In this document: piece after piece, positions 15,933 to 25,446 of the stretch | How the letters are laid out: each line of letters opens with the position of its first letter | How positions within the stretch are numbered: the stretch's first letter is position 1 | NCBI RefSeq assembly: GCF_020405225.1 | Contig: NZ_CP084473.1 | Location: forward strand, 1-64,000 | Length of the DNA stretch: 64,000 bases | Direction: 5' to 3' | DNA from: Natrinema sp. DC36 | GTDB taxonomy: Archaea; Halobacteriota; Halobacteria; Halobacteriales; Natrialbaceae | Notes under the pieces: model-generated | The model's input: the letters and a program-made list of their open reading frames with translations, nothing else | Told to the model about the DNA's origin: nothing | The model's database searches: none | Made by a program: the position numbers and the translations under genes

Positions 15933-16964
15933 GTGTCTGAATCAGAGAATATCTCGCCAGTGGATTCGGTGACCGACCGCCTGATGCGGTGGATATTACT
16001 TACCGGTGATCGATTCCGAATCACCGTCGCTATCACTGGGTTGGTTTTCGCCATTTTTCTTCTGTTCGGGTTCACCGGATTCATTTCGCTATCCGTCTCG
16101 GAACGGGCTGTCTGGTTTCTCAGCGGGACGATGAGCGGTCTCCTCACGCTCATCGCCATCGCCGTTGGTCTCAATCAGATCGTTCTCTCGCAGGAATTGG
16201 GCTCGCTCGATGATCTGTACGACCGGACGAAGGGAACGTTCGATGTCCATCAGCAAATCGGGGATACCACGAACGTCTCCGTGAGTTCACCACAGGCGTC
16301 AGAATTTTTCCTGCAATTTTCAAACGCCATCAACGACCGAGCGGGGGAGCTCGAAGCGGCGGGTGAGAAAGCCACCAACGAACAACTGCAAGAGGAGATC
16401 AGAGACTATACCGAAACACTCACCGAACAGACCGACAACATCAGCGCCGATCTCGAAGACCTCGGTTTCGAGCTGACCGATACACTGATCGTCCTGCTTG
16501 ATTATCACGATTCGTGGCAACTCCACACGGCGCGTCGTCTCGATGCCACGTACCAGAATGAGCTTTCGGAGACCGCGATCGAGGCGCTCGACGAATTAGG
16601 GGATCTCTTCTTGGAGCTCGACGCCGCACGCGATTATATCAAATCGTTGTGGATACAGCGAGAACTCGCAGAGCTGTCGCGAATGATGCTGTACACCGGA
16701 CTTCCGGCGGTCATCGTCACCACACTCGGCATCTTTATCGCCCCAGAAATACCCGGTTTCACGATTGCACGCCCGATCATTGTCGTCTTCCTCAGCGCGA
16801 CCGTCGCTGTCTCTCTCGTACCGCTTTCGGTCCTTCTCGCGTACGTGGTGCGTATTGCGCTCATCGCCCAGCGAACGGCAGCGTTCGGCCCCTTCATCCC
16901 GGAAGACGAACAGCAGCGAATCAGTGGTCAGGTCACGACGGAATCACAGAAATTGGACGAGTAA
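15933..16964 (+). CDS. Multipass membrane protein, paralogue of 13458-14525
   Basis: A 343-residue protein with the same architecture as the minus-strand paralogue: TM helices at about residues 28-52 and 62-85, the motif LNQIVLSQELGSLDDLYDR, a helical cytosolic domain (about residues 105-250), two TM helices at about 255-315 and FGPFIP near residue 325. The start is not an ATG-rich choice; the track start gives the shortest leader before helix one. Function unknown. Two copies facing the Usp/HPP genes suggests gene duplication with maintenance. Confidence 0.78.
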   Translation: MSESENISPVDSVTDRLMRWILLTGDRFRITVAITGLVFAIFLLFGFTGFISLSVSERAVWFLSGTMSGLLTLIAIAVGLNQIVLSQELGSLDDLYDRTKGTFDVHQQIGDTTNVSVSSPQASEFFLQFSNAINDRAGELEAAGEKATNEQLQEEIRDYTETLTEQTDNISADLEDLGFELTDTLIVLLDYHDSWQLHTARRLDATYQNELSETAIEALDELGDLFLELDAARDYIKSLWIQRELAELSRMMLYTGLPAVIVTTLGIFIAPEIPGFTIARPIIVVFLSATVAVSLVPLSVLLAYVVRIALIAQRTAAFGPFIPEDEQQRISGQVTTESQKLDE

Positions 16965-17086
16965 TACCGTGAGGTGTGGACAGCGATTATTGACTGAAGT
17001 GGGATCTCCCGCTGCTCCGTTGGCACGGTGGCGGCGATCACCGTGGGACTAAACAAGCGAAGATCTCGATTAGCTCTGTATTTTAT

Positions 17087-17140
17087 CAGTAGATAGTAGC
17101 AGGTTCCTTTATTCAGAACATTCCGTGAAGCTCGCGGTGA
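17087..17140 (+). repeat. 60-bp dispersed repeat, copy 3
   Basis: Reads cagtagatagtagcaggttc, ctttattcagaacattccg and tgaagctcgcggtgag. About 85% like copy 1 by eye. It stands in the gap before the formate/nitrite-type channel gene. Confidence 0.6.
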
Positions 17141-17233
17141 GAAATGGATTTGTTGGTTATTCTCGGGCTTCTCAGCTAACTCCATAAACACCCAACTTCA
17201 AGCCCGTCCCACTGAAATCAATTTAAACAGAAA

Positions 17234-18070
17234 ATGGACGCAGAGTCTGATGAGCCGGAGGGCGCTTCACTCTCGTATAGAAAGATCCTTGAACGGGAGA
17301 TGGAAAGTGCACTTAAGGAGATTAATCGCCCTCCCAAAGGCGTGTTTCTCTCCGCCTTGTCGGCAGGGCTCAACCTGAGCTTCGGTGCCTTACTCATGGC
17401 GATGGCACTGACCTTTTCCGGGGGATTCGAATCAAAATTGGTACAGCAAGTCACGTTAGGGGGTGTGTCTTCGATTGCGTTCTTGTTCGTCGTCATCGGG
17501 CAAACGGAACTGTTCACCGCCCATTCAACGATGGCCATTCTACCGGTACTCGATGGACGAGCGACAATCGGCGAACTATGTCGCGTCTGGAGCGTCACAT
17601 TCGTCGCAAATCTCGTCGGCTGCGCGCTATTTGCTGGTCTAATCACTCTTGTTGGCCCACCATTGGGAATCATCAACGCAGACGCCTTCGGAACATTAGC
17701 GTCTGCATTGCTCCCATACTCGTGGTGGGTAATCTTCCTGAGTGGGATGATTGCTGGCTGGCTAATGGGGTTAGTGACGTGGCTGTCTGCGGCTAGCCGG
17801 GACACGGTCAGTCGAATTTTCTTCGTAATTATCGTCACAGCGGTCATCGGCTCGGGACCCTTCCATCACAGCATTCTCGGAACGACGGAAGTCCTCTCCG
17901 CGATATTCTTAGGACAGGATGTCACTCTCGGTGAGTACAGCCACTTTCTCCTCTGGACGACATCCGGCAACATCGTAGGCGGAGTCGTCTTTGTCGGGCT
18001 ACTCAACTATGGACATGTAGCGCTAGCCGGTGAGAAACAGGATATTGAATTCGAAGCAACAGAAGAGTAA
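17234..18070 (+). CDS. Formate/nitrite transporter (FNT) family channel
   Basis: A 278-residue membrane protein with six TM helices and the FNT layout. Typical segments include LSAGLNLSFGALLMAMAL (helix one region), GQTELFTAHSTMAIL (the conserved TELFT-type motif), WSVTFVANLVGCALFAG, SWWVIFLSGMIAGWLMGLVTWL and HHSILGTTEVLSAIFLG. FNT channels are pentamers passing formate, nitrite, hydrosulfide or similar anions, often proton-coupled; the substrate here cannot be told. The N-terminal 40 residues are soluble and acidic. It stands alone, behind the 60-bp repeat copy 3. Confidence 0.9.
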   Translation: MDAESDEPEGASLSYRKILEREMESALKEINRPPKGVFLSALSAGLNLSFGALLMAMALTFSGGFESKLVQQVTLGGVSSIAFLFVVIGQTELFTAHSTMAILPVLDGRATIGELCRVWSVTFVANLVGCALFAGLITLVGPPLGIINADAFGTLASALLPYSWWVIFLSGMIAGWLMGLVTWLSAASRDTVSRIFFVIIVTAVIGSGPFHHSILGTTEVLSAIFLGQDVTLGEYSHFLLWTTSGNIVGGVVFVGLLNYGHVALAGEKQDIEFEATEE

Positions 18071-18480
18071 CCCCCAACTATCGCTCTGTATTCAACAGGC
18101 CGATTTTGACGGCATCCAGAGAAGCAGAGTCCTGTACCGGTAACTGTACTATCTGTACTAAGCGATTAGGCTGCCCTCTGAGTGGGCGTCATTCCATGCT
18201 ACATTCGCGCGCTGCATGCAGCAACGCCTTCACCAACTACTCAACCACTGTCAGGATTGACGTGACCGATACAGAGGATGGATGCAGCAATCCGACTCCA
18301 TTAGTTCCAACCAGTCTGCGATGAATCAGCCGTGAGAACAAACCTGCTTGGCTCTGTTGAAATCCTCTTCTTTAGGGACTTATCCACGTAAATCTACTGT
18401 ACACTACGCGTACGTATTGACCACGGAAATTTTTATCAGGTCAAAGACGAGTTTACAGAGCCTCGTAAGATACAGCGCGC
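18071..18480. other. Repeat-rich intergenic region
   Basis: No gene seen. It holds a diverged tgtattcaaca terminus (18088) like the MITE ends at 52002 and 55384, and a solo IS end starting at 18350, ggctctgttgaaatcctctt, whose first 60 bp resemble the region at 46883. Confidence 0.5.
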
Positions 18481-19002
18481 TTATCGCTCAGATTCTAAGA
18501 GGCCGAATCGGTACTCATCGACATATCTGTCGTAGCCTAACCAATGCTCTCGAAGTACGCCTTCCTGCTGGAAACCCAACTTCTCCAAGACTCGTTTGGA
18601 TCCCTCATTGTCTTCGACCGTCCGCGCCCAGACCTTGTGCAGGCCTAGTTCATCGAAGGCGTGTGCCAGACAGAGTTCGGCGGCTTCCGTTGCATACCCG
18701 TTCCCCTGCTCGTCCGGCGTAATCCAATACCCGAGTTCAGCATTCCGTCCCTCCAAATCGACGTCAATGAGGTACGCGCTCCCGACGGGCGTTTCCTCCC
18801 GATAGGCAAGAAACGCATGAAAATCGTCGGCTTCTTCAATTCTTTGTTTGATGTCCTTTGGTGTGATGGGGTTGCGAATATCCTCGAACCCGCCGTGTCG
18901 CATGGACGGGTTCGTGAAATGGCGCGCTACGAACTCATAGTCCTCCGGTTCCAATGTGCGTAGCGTCAACCTTCGCCCTTCGAGGAAGACCGGTCCCGGC
19001 AT
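18481..19002 (-). CDS. GNAT acetyltransferase, RimJ/RimL type
   Basis: A 173-residue Gcn5-related N-acetyltransferase that would move acetyl from acetyl-CoA to an amine, in this subfamily often a protein N-terminus. It begins LEGRRLTLRTLEPEDYEFV (strand one), has the acetyl-CoA-binding motif A as WITPDEQGNGYATEAAELCL (Q/R-x-x-G-x-G/A form) near residue 100 and the C-terminal motif KVWARTVEDNEGSKRVLEKLGF followed by GVLREHW. Length fits the family. Solitary gene between IS remnants. Confidence 0.92.
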   Translation of the reverse strand: MPGPVFLEGRRLTLRTLEPEDYEFVARHFTNPSMRHGGFEDIRNPITPKDIKQRIEEADDFHAFLAYREETPVGSAYLIDVDLEGRNAELGYWITPDEQGNGYATEAAELCLAHAFDELGLHKVWARTVEDNEGSKRVLEKLGFQQEGVLREHWLGYDRYVDEYRFGLLESER

Positions 19003-19068
19003 ACGTCAGATATCAAATGAAGACTATATAACTCATGGGGCTGGGAGACTCACCCTCTGTACTGGTCA

Positions 19069-19890
19069 TTAGATGGCTCGGTCAAGATTGTGGACGATAC
19101 ACGCAAGGGCGAGTTCACGAAACTGCTTCCACCAGCGTCGTGAACGGACGAATGCACCGTATTTTCGCTTGAGACGGGAGTTCACCGTTTCGCTCTGGCT
19201 CCGTTGGCCGTAGAGTTCAGTATCCAGTCGGGCGTTCCATGCTTTCTGCAGTGATGAGAACTCACGGTGTTTGATTAGCGGACGAATCGAATTTTCGCGG
19301 GCCATCCCCCGAATCTGCTGATCATCGTATCCCTTGTCTCCAAGTAGAACTTCGACTTCAGATGCGTTGCGGTTGATGAGTGATGGTGCGATCTGCGTAT
19401 CGTGTTTTCGGGTCGTTGTAATGTGGAAATTGAGGATAGCGTTCGCTCTGGTATCGACTAAGAGCGTGACTTTCAGCTGCTGAATCGTCAACTTCGCCCG
19501 TTACGTGTAGTGCTTCGAGGCGTGATTGCGGTCAAACCCCGAGGCGTCAATCCCCACAATACCGTTAGTCGGGAGCAGTGAAACAGAGAGATTGAGTAGC
19601 ACTCGCCAGACTGCCATATCAAGCCTATCGAACGCTTTGCACAGCGTTGATTGGGCAGGAAGTTCAGTGAGGTTGATCGCGTTTCGAATACGAGGCATCT
19701 CGATGAGTTCGTCGAGGAGTGTACGATACGTTGTGTTCTTCCGAACTTTGAGACAGAGGAGAACGATATGCTGATGGAGCGTGTAGCGTTGTTTCGAGAA
19801 CTTCGAGGAGTATCGAGCCACGGCACGTTGAGCTAACTGAAATGCTTCCTCGACAAACCGGAGCAGCCGTGACTTCGGGGGAGTCTGCAT
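19069..19890 (-). pseudogene. IS5-like transposase, one nonsense codon
   Basis: Reading through a single in-frame TAA at 19501-19503 gives one continuous DDE transposase of about 273 residues. The first catalytic Asp is in GIDASGFDR just before the stop, the second in LLGDKGYDDQ, and the Glu in SQSETVNSRLKRKYG. The nonsense codon sits between SKHYT and RAKLTIQQLK. The likely upstream end is near 19950, where the minus strand reads ggatctgttggaatcattga. The element cannot transpose by its own product unless the stop is suppressed. Related fragments: 39402-39809 and 61908-62407. Confidence 0.85.
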
Positions 19891-19971
19891 TCGGTCACAC
19901 TACTGGCTAAACGTGTATCTTCTCAATGATTCCAACAGATCCTAGAAGGAACAAAAACGAATTCGGTTGGA

Positions 19972-20102
19972 TTACAGTGGAAGAGACCAATCGTGGCCAC
20001 AATCTGTGCACTCGAAGTCTGCTATTGTCCTCCCCCAGAGACGTATTTGTCCATTTGTTCTCCAAGCCCGTCATCGCATTTGGGACAACGAGCACTGATC
20101 AC
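19972..20102 (-). pseudogene. Micro zinc-ribbon protein, frameshifted
   Basis: A GTG-started frame gives ISARCPKCDDGLGEQMDKYV and, after one frameshift near 20030, ADFECTDCGHDWSLPL and a stop. The two CxxC knuckles separated by about 27 residues form a clear zinc ribbon. The gene directly abuts the IS at 19069, which may explain its decay. Confidence 0.5.
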
Positions 20103-20644
20103 TCTTTAAAGACTGAAAAATTTCCTACCTTGTTATTTCTTTGGTGATCATTTTGGGTAGTACATCTCTCAGAACTCTCAGACTACTCTACGATAACTGT
20201 CTCACTTGAACTGAGCGATCTCCATCTTCACAAATTGAGGCGAATCTCGTGCTACAATCGCCGGCTGTATCCAACAGACGACTTTTGGTAGATTTTAGAG
20301 AAGTCAATAGCTGATCCGGCAGCTGGCTCGCCTGCACTGATCAGCGTAATCTCTCCAAGATGGGGTAAAGCGAAACGCAGCGACCTGCTCACTACAGGTA
20401 TGAGCAGAGCCAAGCCCACGAGGTGCAGAGTTAGATAGGAAAATTATTTTCCCAACCAACTTTCTTAGTTATATGGCGTAAAAGCTACACGACTGAATAT
20501 ACTGCCTCTCCTGTGAGAACGCGAATATCAGCCTCCTCGCGTATAACACCATATTTAGTCTCCAGTGCTACGCTTGTTGAGTCACGGGCGAGTTCGAGTT
20601 AGGTAATTCTCCACTTCACGAACTCAGTACGGAATGAAGCCACC
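20103..20644. other. Intergenic region, no convincing gene
   Basis: About 540 bp of mixed composition. The segment near 20263 (ctgtatccaacagacgac) resembles the diverged MITE terminus at 18088. No ORF with haloarchaeal codon bias is seen. Confidence 0.35.
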
Positions 20645-21076
20645 TTATCGAACTACAGTTACCGACAGCGGGGCTTTGCTGACAACTGTAGTTGCAACGG
20701 TACCAAGCAGCCTGTGTAGTGGACCGGGTTTTGGCCCCCCATGACCACCCATTACGACATGATCAATGTTACTTGTATCAATATAGGTGAGAATCGAGTC
20801 TGCCGGTTCACCAGTTTCGACTGCTGTTTCGATTGATCGATTCACAGCCTCACTCTGACTACGAGCGCGCTCAATCAGTCGATCAGCTCGGGTATAGGCT
20901 TCATCGAGCCGGGAATCCTCTACTTCTAAAACGCCTCCTTCACTCATGTGTGTATCAAGTGGTGTCACGACATTCAAGACGGTAATCTTACAGTCGAATA
21001 CCTCAAGGGCATGTTCGAGAGCATCCTCAGCCAAGGGCGAACCATCCAGTGGAACAAGAACATGTGACGGGGCCAT
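20645..21076 (-). CDS. Universal stress protein (UspA family)
   Basis: A 143-residue Usp: HVLVPLDGSPLAEDALEHAL at the start, and the ATP-loop region HVVMGGHGGPKPGPLHRLLG with the final strand LSVTVVR. The loop GGHGG...RLLGTVA departs from the usual G-2x-G-9x-G(S/T) in its middle residues but keeps the spacing. Codon use is more AT-rich than the Usp at 14695. Single gene, start ATG 21076. Confidence 0.9.
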   Translation of the reverse strand: MAPSHVLVPLDGSPLAEDALEHALEVFDCKITVLNVVTPLDTHMSEGGVLEVEDSRLDEAYTRADRLIERARSQSEAVNRSIETAVETGEPADSILTYIDTSNIDHVVMGGHGGPKPGPLHRLLGTVATTVVSKAPLSVTVVR

Positions 21077-21489
21077 AGCTCCTGTTCAACGACGAGTGTA
21101 TTGTATCTCACCCGGTAGTCTACTCTCGATTATTCCTATGACTGTCAATATATGCACTACCTGTACTGAACGATACCTATGTATGTTCTCTGAACTGTAT
21201 ACTAATCAATTTCAGTACATGAAAGAGGATAATCGATTTTCCGATAACAGGGTTAACACATATGGATGTACTATCCCGGAAAGCAGAGGATACTCAAAGT
21301 TATCCGTGAATGCGTGGAGGGAGGATAGCCATCGCTTGTGACAGGAGCTGTTGATCGAGACATTTCGGACTTGAATGAAGAACGAGGACGTTAGCTGCGT
21401 CTCAATTCTCAAACGTTGGTGACCTAGTAAGGAACGATAGTCACTTCTTTGCTGCCAAGTGAGTGAAATACGACCGAATATTTGATAGT
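21077..21489. other. Intergenic region, no convincing gene
   Basis: About 410 bp. Short frames are open but lack codon bias. The part 21110-21180 (ctgtcaatatatgcactacctgtactg) is vaguely like 18120-18160. The promoter of the transporter gene should be near its right edge. Confidence 0.3.
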
Positions 21490-22671
21490 ATGAGGAACAA
21501 CGACCACTTTGGGAACGACGCTTCTGAATCCGCTTCGTCGGCCACGAGCAGTCCCGCGACGACGCTCCGTGAACTCGATCCGGCGTACTTCGGGCTCGTT
21601 ATGTCAACGGGAATCATCTCCATCGCGTTCCACGAGCTAGGGATCGAGACGATCTCATGGCCGTTCGCGGTGTTCAATCTCGTCTGCTACATACTCCTGA
21701 TCGGCCTATTTGCATTCAAAGTAGCACTATTTCCAGGGCGTATCGTTGCTGAACTCCGCGATCGTGAGCGCCACTGGGGGGCACTCACGTTTATCGTTGG
21801 GACCAATACTGTCGGTGTACAGCTCATCCTGTTCTTCGAGGCGATTGGAATTGCGACTATCCTGTGGCTGACGACTGTCGTCGCAACACCGCTTCTGCTC
21901 TATTACTTGTTCACGACGGAGTTCATCGGCACCCGGAAATCGGCCGTGAGTGAACGCATTGACGGTGCCTTCCTCCTGGTTATCGTCTGCATGCAGTCGC
22001 TTGCGGTTCTGGGTGGGTTACTCTCGACCGAGCTCCCGTCGTACGCGGCTGATATCGTCCTGTTGAGTATGGGCTACTTCGGCGCAGGGTATGTGCTCTA
22101 TTTCGTTATCGTCACGGTTGTGACCTACCGGCTTCTCGAGGGGAGTGTCCGTCCGGCGGACTGGACGGGTCCGTACTGGATCACGATGGGGGCAGCGGCA
22201 ATCACGACGCTGGCTGGGTCGACGCTCGGGCCACGCCTCGAGTCGGTCGCCGCTTGGGAACCGTATGTGCCGGTGATTCTCGGCGTTACGTTCCTCGCGT
22301 GGGCGATTGCGTCGTGGTGGATTCCGTTGTTGCTCGTCATTGACATCTGGAAGTTCCTCACCGGTGACATCGAGGACAGTCCACCGGTATGGGTTGTCCT
22401 CGTTCCTTGGTCGCGGCTGGCGTTCGGTCAACGCCTGCACGTGTACGATCCGGCGGCGTGGGGACGAGTCTTCCCGATGGGGATGTATACTGCTTGTACG
22501 TTGAATCTCGCCGGGATCCAGACGTTCAGTGCGCTCCGAATCGTGCCCGAGTTCTGGGGATGGTTTGCGCTGGTTGTCTGGGCGCTTACGCTCCTCGGTG
22601 CGATCAGAGCGTCGGGACGCGCGCTGTTGCGGACGACGTTCGGTGCGATCGAGACCACTGGTTCACCATAG
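21490..22671 (+). CDS. TDT-family transporter (TehA/Mae1/SLAC1-like)
   Basis: A 393-residue protein with about ten TM helices belonging to the tellurite-resistance/dicarboxylate transporter family. Diagnostic stretches are LDPAYFGLVMSTGIISIAFH at the start, HWGALTFIVGTNTVGVQLIL, and WGRVFPMGMYTACTLNLAG near residue 335, like the WP(M/L)GTYA region of TehA. Family members move C4-dicarboxylates, sulfite or small anions; the substrate here is unknown. I prefer ATG 21490 to the GTG nine codons upstream. Confidence 0.87.
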   Translation: MRNNDHFGNDASESASSATSSPATTLRELDPAYFGLVMSTGIISIAFHELGIETISWPFAVFNLVCYILLIGLFAFKVALFPGRIVAELRDRERHWGALTFIVGTNTVGVQLILFFEAIGIATILWLTTVVATPLLLYYLFTTEFIGTRKSAVSERIDGAFLLVIVCMQSLAVLGGLLSTELPSYAADIVLLSMGYFGAGYVLYFVIVTVVTYRLLEGSVRPADWTGPYWITMGAAAITTLAGSTLGPRLESVAAWEPYVPVILGVTFLAWAIASWWIPLLLVIDIWKFLTGDIEDSPPVWVVLVPWSRLAFGQRLHVYDPAAWGRVFPMGMYTACTLNLAGIQTFSALRIVPEFWGWFALVVWALTLLGAIRASGRALLRTTFGAIETTGSP

Positions 22672-22717
22672 TTTCGGTCAAATGGTGAGTGTCAACAGCA
22701 AAACAAGGGTGTAGATT

Positions 22718-22891
22718 TCAGATGTCCGCGCTGCTGGGATAATAGTGGAGGACGTCGTCGCTCCAGTAGAATTTCGGGTGGCTCATGAGGATCTTGTACC
22801 CACTTCGGAACAACAGGATGGTGAAAAAGAAGTTGAACCAATGCGTGATCCGGAGCCACCAAGGGTACTCGAGACCAGTCGCCATAGTCAT
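22718..22891 (-). pseudogene. Truncated cytochrome b561-like membrane subunit
   Basis: The minus strand encodes 57 residues: LEYPWWLRITHWFNFFFTIL, then RSGYKILMSHPKFYWSDD and an early stop. The pattern, with the TM-embedded ITHW histidine and an HPKxYW segment, is the N-terminus of cytochrome b561-type subunits associated with molybdopterin oxidoreductases. The remaining three TM helices are missing, so only a 5' fragment survives downstream of the TDT transporter. Confidence 0.6.
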
Positions 22892-23091
22892 ATTGTCGGC
22901 CGGCTGTACAATAAGACTGGTCTCTGCAGTTAACCTTCTCGGAAACGTTATGAATTCGTATAGTGTGACTCGCCCTCGAGCAGCCCGACGAGGTTATCCG
23001 TCAGATCCATGGGCTACACACTCCATTATTATGATCTTGTGTTGGTCTGTCGTACTTGGTACCGTTTCCACTCCTAAAAGATTGAAACATC

Positions 23092-23964
23092 CTACCAGAC
23101 GAGCCACTCGGTTAACAACACGATGACCATAAGGAATACATGTTCGCCGTCGACGACAAACCCGTAGTATAATGGGCCGCGGTCCGACGTTGCGAAAGGG
23201 ATATACATACTGACGTATGCGTTCATCGCGAGTACAACTAGGTACCGTCGCGGGAGCATGCCAGCTGCTATGAGGAGGACGACTGCAGCGGCGATAACGC
23301 CTGTGGCAACCAAAGAACTGATACGGGCCCACCCCGGACCGAAGCGGTTGGGGACTGTCAAAATTCCCTCTGCGTGGTCCCCCTCAATGTCTTTTATGTC
23401 GAAGATCACTGCAGCGATCGTGATCATAGTCGTGATATAGACGAACAGAAACAGAACCTCGAGTGAGCGGAGTTGGCCGTAATAGTAACCGACGCCCAAT
23501 GGGATCGTGCCCCAGGCGAGACCGACAACGAGATTTTTCACGAAAAATAGTCGTTTGACGCCGCCGACAGAATACAGTAGGACGACCACCAGCGGTAGGA
23601 ATAGGTATGCAGCCCCAGACAGGCCGAGCGTAATCGCAACGCCGACAGCGGCGATGTAGAGCGCAATACCGGTGACCAGCCAGTACCGACCGTACCGCTT
23701 CGTAAACGCTGCACGCTGGGGGACATTCTGCTTGTCCTCCTCGATGTCAGTGAACCGATTGACTGTATAGACGAACATCGTAGCCGCGAAAACGATAAAC
23801 AGTGGCAGCGGCTCAAGCGGAAGATTCGCAAGAAAGATCGTCGTGACGGCGACACTGACCGTCGCCAGTGAGATGAAAAGGTTGCTATGAACCAGGAAGC
23901 GAAGGACGGAAATTATCAATGACGTCAAGCCCCTCCTCCACTGTATTCTGGTTGGATTATGCAC
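23092..23964 (-). CDS. UbiA-family prenyltransferase
   Basis: A 290-residue integral membrane protein with about eight TM helices and both aspartate-rich motifs of the UbiA superfamily: NRFTDIEED (N-x3-D-x2-x-D) near residue 68 and DIKDIEGDHAEGI near residue 190. Such enzymes join a polyprenyl diphosphate to an aromatic or glycerol acceptor using Mg2+. Possible roles are in menaquinone, heme or archaeal lipid-type chemistry; no neighbours point to one. Length is normal for the family and the motifs are intact. Confidence 0.9.
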   Translation of the reverse strand: MHNPTRIQWRRGLTSLIISVLRFLVHSNLFISLATVSVAVTTIFLANLPLEPLPLFIVFAATMFVYTVNRFTDIEEDKQNVPQRAAFTKRYGRYWLVTGIALYIAAVGVAITLGLSGAAYLFLPLVVVLLYSVGGVKRLFFVKNLVVGLAWGTIPLGVGYYYGQLRSLEVLFLFVYITTMITIAAVIFDIKDIEGDHAEGILTVPNRFGPGWARISSLVATGVIAAAVVLLIAAGMLPRRYLVVLAMNAYVSMYIPFATSDRGPLYYGFVVDGEHVFLMVIVLLTEWLVW

Positions 23965-24150
23965 GGAAAGCCTCGTATACCCTATGGAGAGGCTGACTTT
24001 GAATGCTGTGCCGGCCTCGCACGAAGTTGGGCGACACCACCGTGTAGCTGGAGCCGGTCGTGAGCATTGTTCGACTTAGGGCTGATCGGGTTCTCGTATG
24101 ATCATTACGCTTCGTTTTTGAATACGCGGATAGTCGACTCGTGTAATCAT

Positions 24151-25004
24151 ATGGTGGATCCAGATAACCACCCGAAACATGGTACCCACTTCAATTGGAC
24201 TAACATCGGTGCGACCAATGCCGGCGACGTCGTCTCGCCGATCCACCTTTCAACGACCCACGATATGCACAGTCCTAATGACTCGAATCACGGCTACAAG
24301 TACACCCACTTCGGAAACCCCACGCGTGACGTCCTTGAGGACCGGCTCGCCGAGGTGTGTGGCTGAACATGCAATTGCATGTGCGTCCGGAACCGCTGCG
24401 ATGGCAGCGACCTGCCTGTCAGTCGTCGAGGCCGAAGATCACGTCGTCGCCTTCGACGGAATCTACGGCGGGCGGCGGTTGCTCTTCGAGGATCTGCTCG
24501 TCGATTCACTCGACGTTACACTCGACTACGTGGATGCGACGGATACGGATGCCGTCGCCGCGGCAGTTACCGAAGATACGCGTTGGTTTGGATGGAATTA
24601 CCGACCAATCCGTTACTACAGCTTTGCGACCTCGAAGCCGTAGGCGTGATCGCAGCGGACGTCGGTGCGACGTACGTTGTCGATAACACGTTTGCAACAC
24701 CATACTTCCAGCGACCGCTCGAGCACGGGGCTGACGTCGTCATCCACAGTACAACGAAGTATCTGAACGGCCATAGCGATTCGATGGGGGTGCTATCCTG
24801 ACTGACGACGATGAAATAGCAGATTCGGTGCGGCACACACAGGCTTACAACCTCGGTGGAACGCTTGCTCCGTTCGACTGTTATCTCACCCTCCGTGGTC
24901 TCCGGACGTTCCCACTTCGAATGGATCATCACGAAACCAACGCCGCCGAACTCGCGCGGTACCTCAACGATCATTCCGCAACGGTACAGATCAATTATCC
25001 CTGA
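24151..25004 (+). pseudogene. Cys/Met-metabolism PLP enzyme, multiply frameshifted and 3'-truncated
   Basis: Piecing three frames together gives IHLSTTHDMHS, FGNPTRDVLEDRLAEVCG, then AIACASGTAAMAATCLSVVE, then LPTNPLLQLCDLEAVGVIAA, VVDNTFATPYFQ and the PLP-lysine segment HSTTKYLNGHSDS, then AYNLGGTLAPFDCYLTLRGL. All align to the intact enzyme at 34530. At least three indels are needed, and the frame stops at 25002 after QINYP, where the equivalent of the last 120 residues is missing. The junction coincides with the beginning of the upstream region shared with the PadR gene copy at 41875. Confidence 0.88.
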
Positions 25005-25064
25005 AGCGCGTTTTCTTTCACCAGTTCTCGGAACGCTTATAGCACTATACTCAATAATTTCGAT

Positions 25065-25367
25065 ATGTACGATTTGACTGCCTTTCAGCGTGATGTCTTG
25101 TATGCGATCGCCGGCCAAGACGAGCCCCACGGGCTTGCGATCAAAGACGAACTCGAGAAGTACTACGAGACAGAGATTCATCACGGTCGGCTGTATCCCA
25201 ATCTCGACGAGGTCGTCGACAAGGGCCTCGTCGAGAAAGGTGAACTCGATAAGCGAACGAACTACTACACGATCACTGCCCGCGGCCAGCGCGAGCTTAG
25301 GGCCCGACGCGAGTGGAAAGACCAGTACGTCGATGGATTCGACTCAATCACGAAGCTAAACCGCTGA
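25065..25367 (+). CDS. PadR-family transcriptional regulator, copy 1
   Basis: A 100-residue winged-helix regulator. It opens YDLTAFQRDVLYAIAG, has the HTH in HGLAIKDELEKYYETEIHHG, the PadR signature GRLYPNLDEVVDKGLVEKG, and the wing RTNYYTITARGQREL. The short single-domain form is typical of haloarchaeal PadR proteins. About 60 bp upstream, including cttatagcac, are nearly the same as before the copy at 41875. It resembles 41875 at nearly 90% of residues and 40143 less closely. Confidence 0.92.
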   Translation: MYDLTAFQRDVLYAIAGQDEPHGLAIKDELEKYYETEIHHGRLYPNLDEVVDKGLVEKGELDKRTNYYTITARGQRELRARREWKDQYVDGFDSITKLNR

Positions 25368-25446
25368 AACAGCATCTGACGCGTGAAAATTTGGCCGTTC
25401 AACGGTTCGTTCGGGTATCGGGGTTGTCGAGTACCCCTACGGTAGG

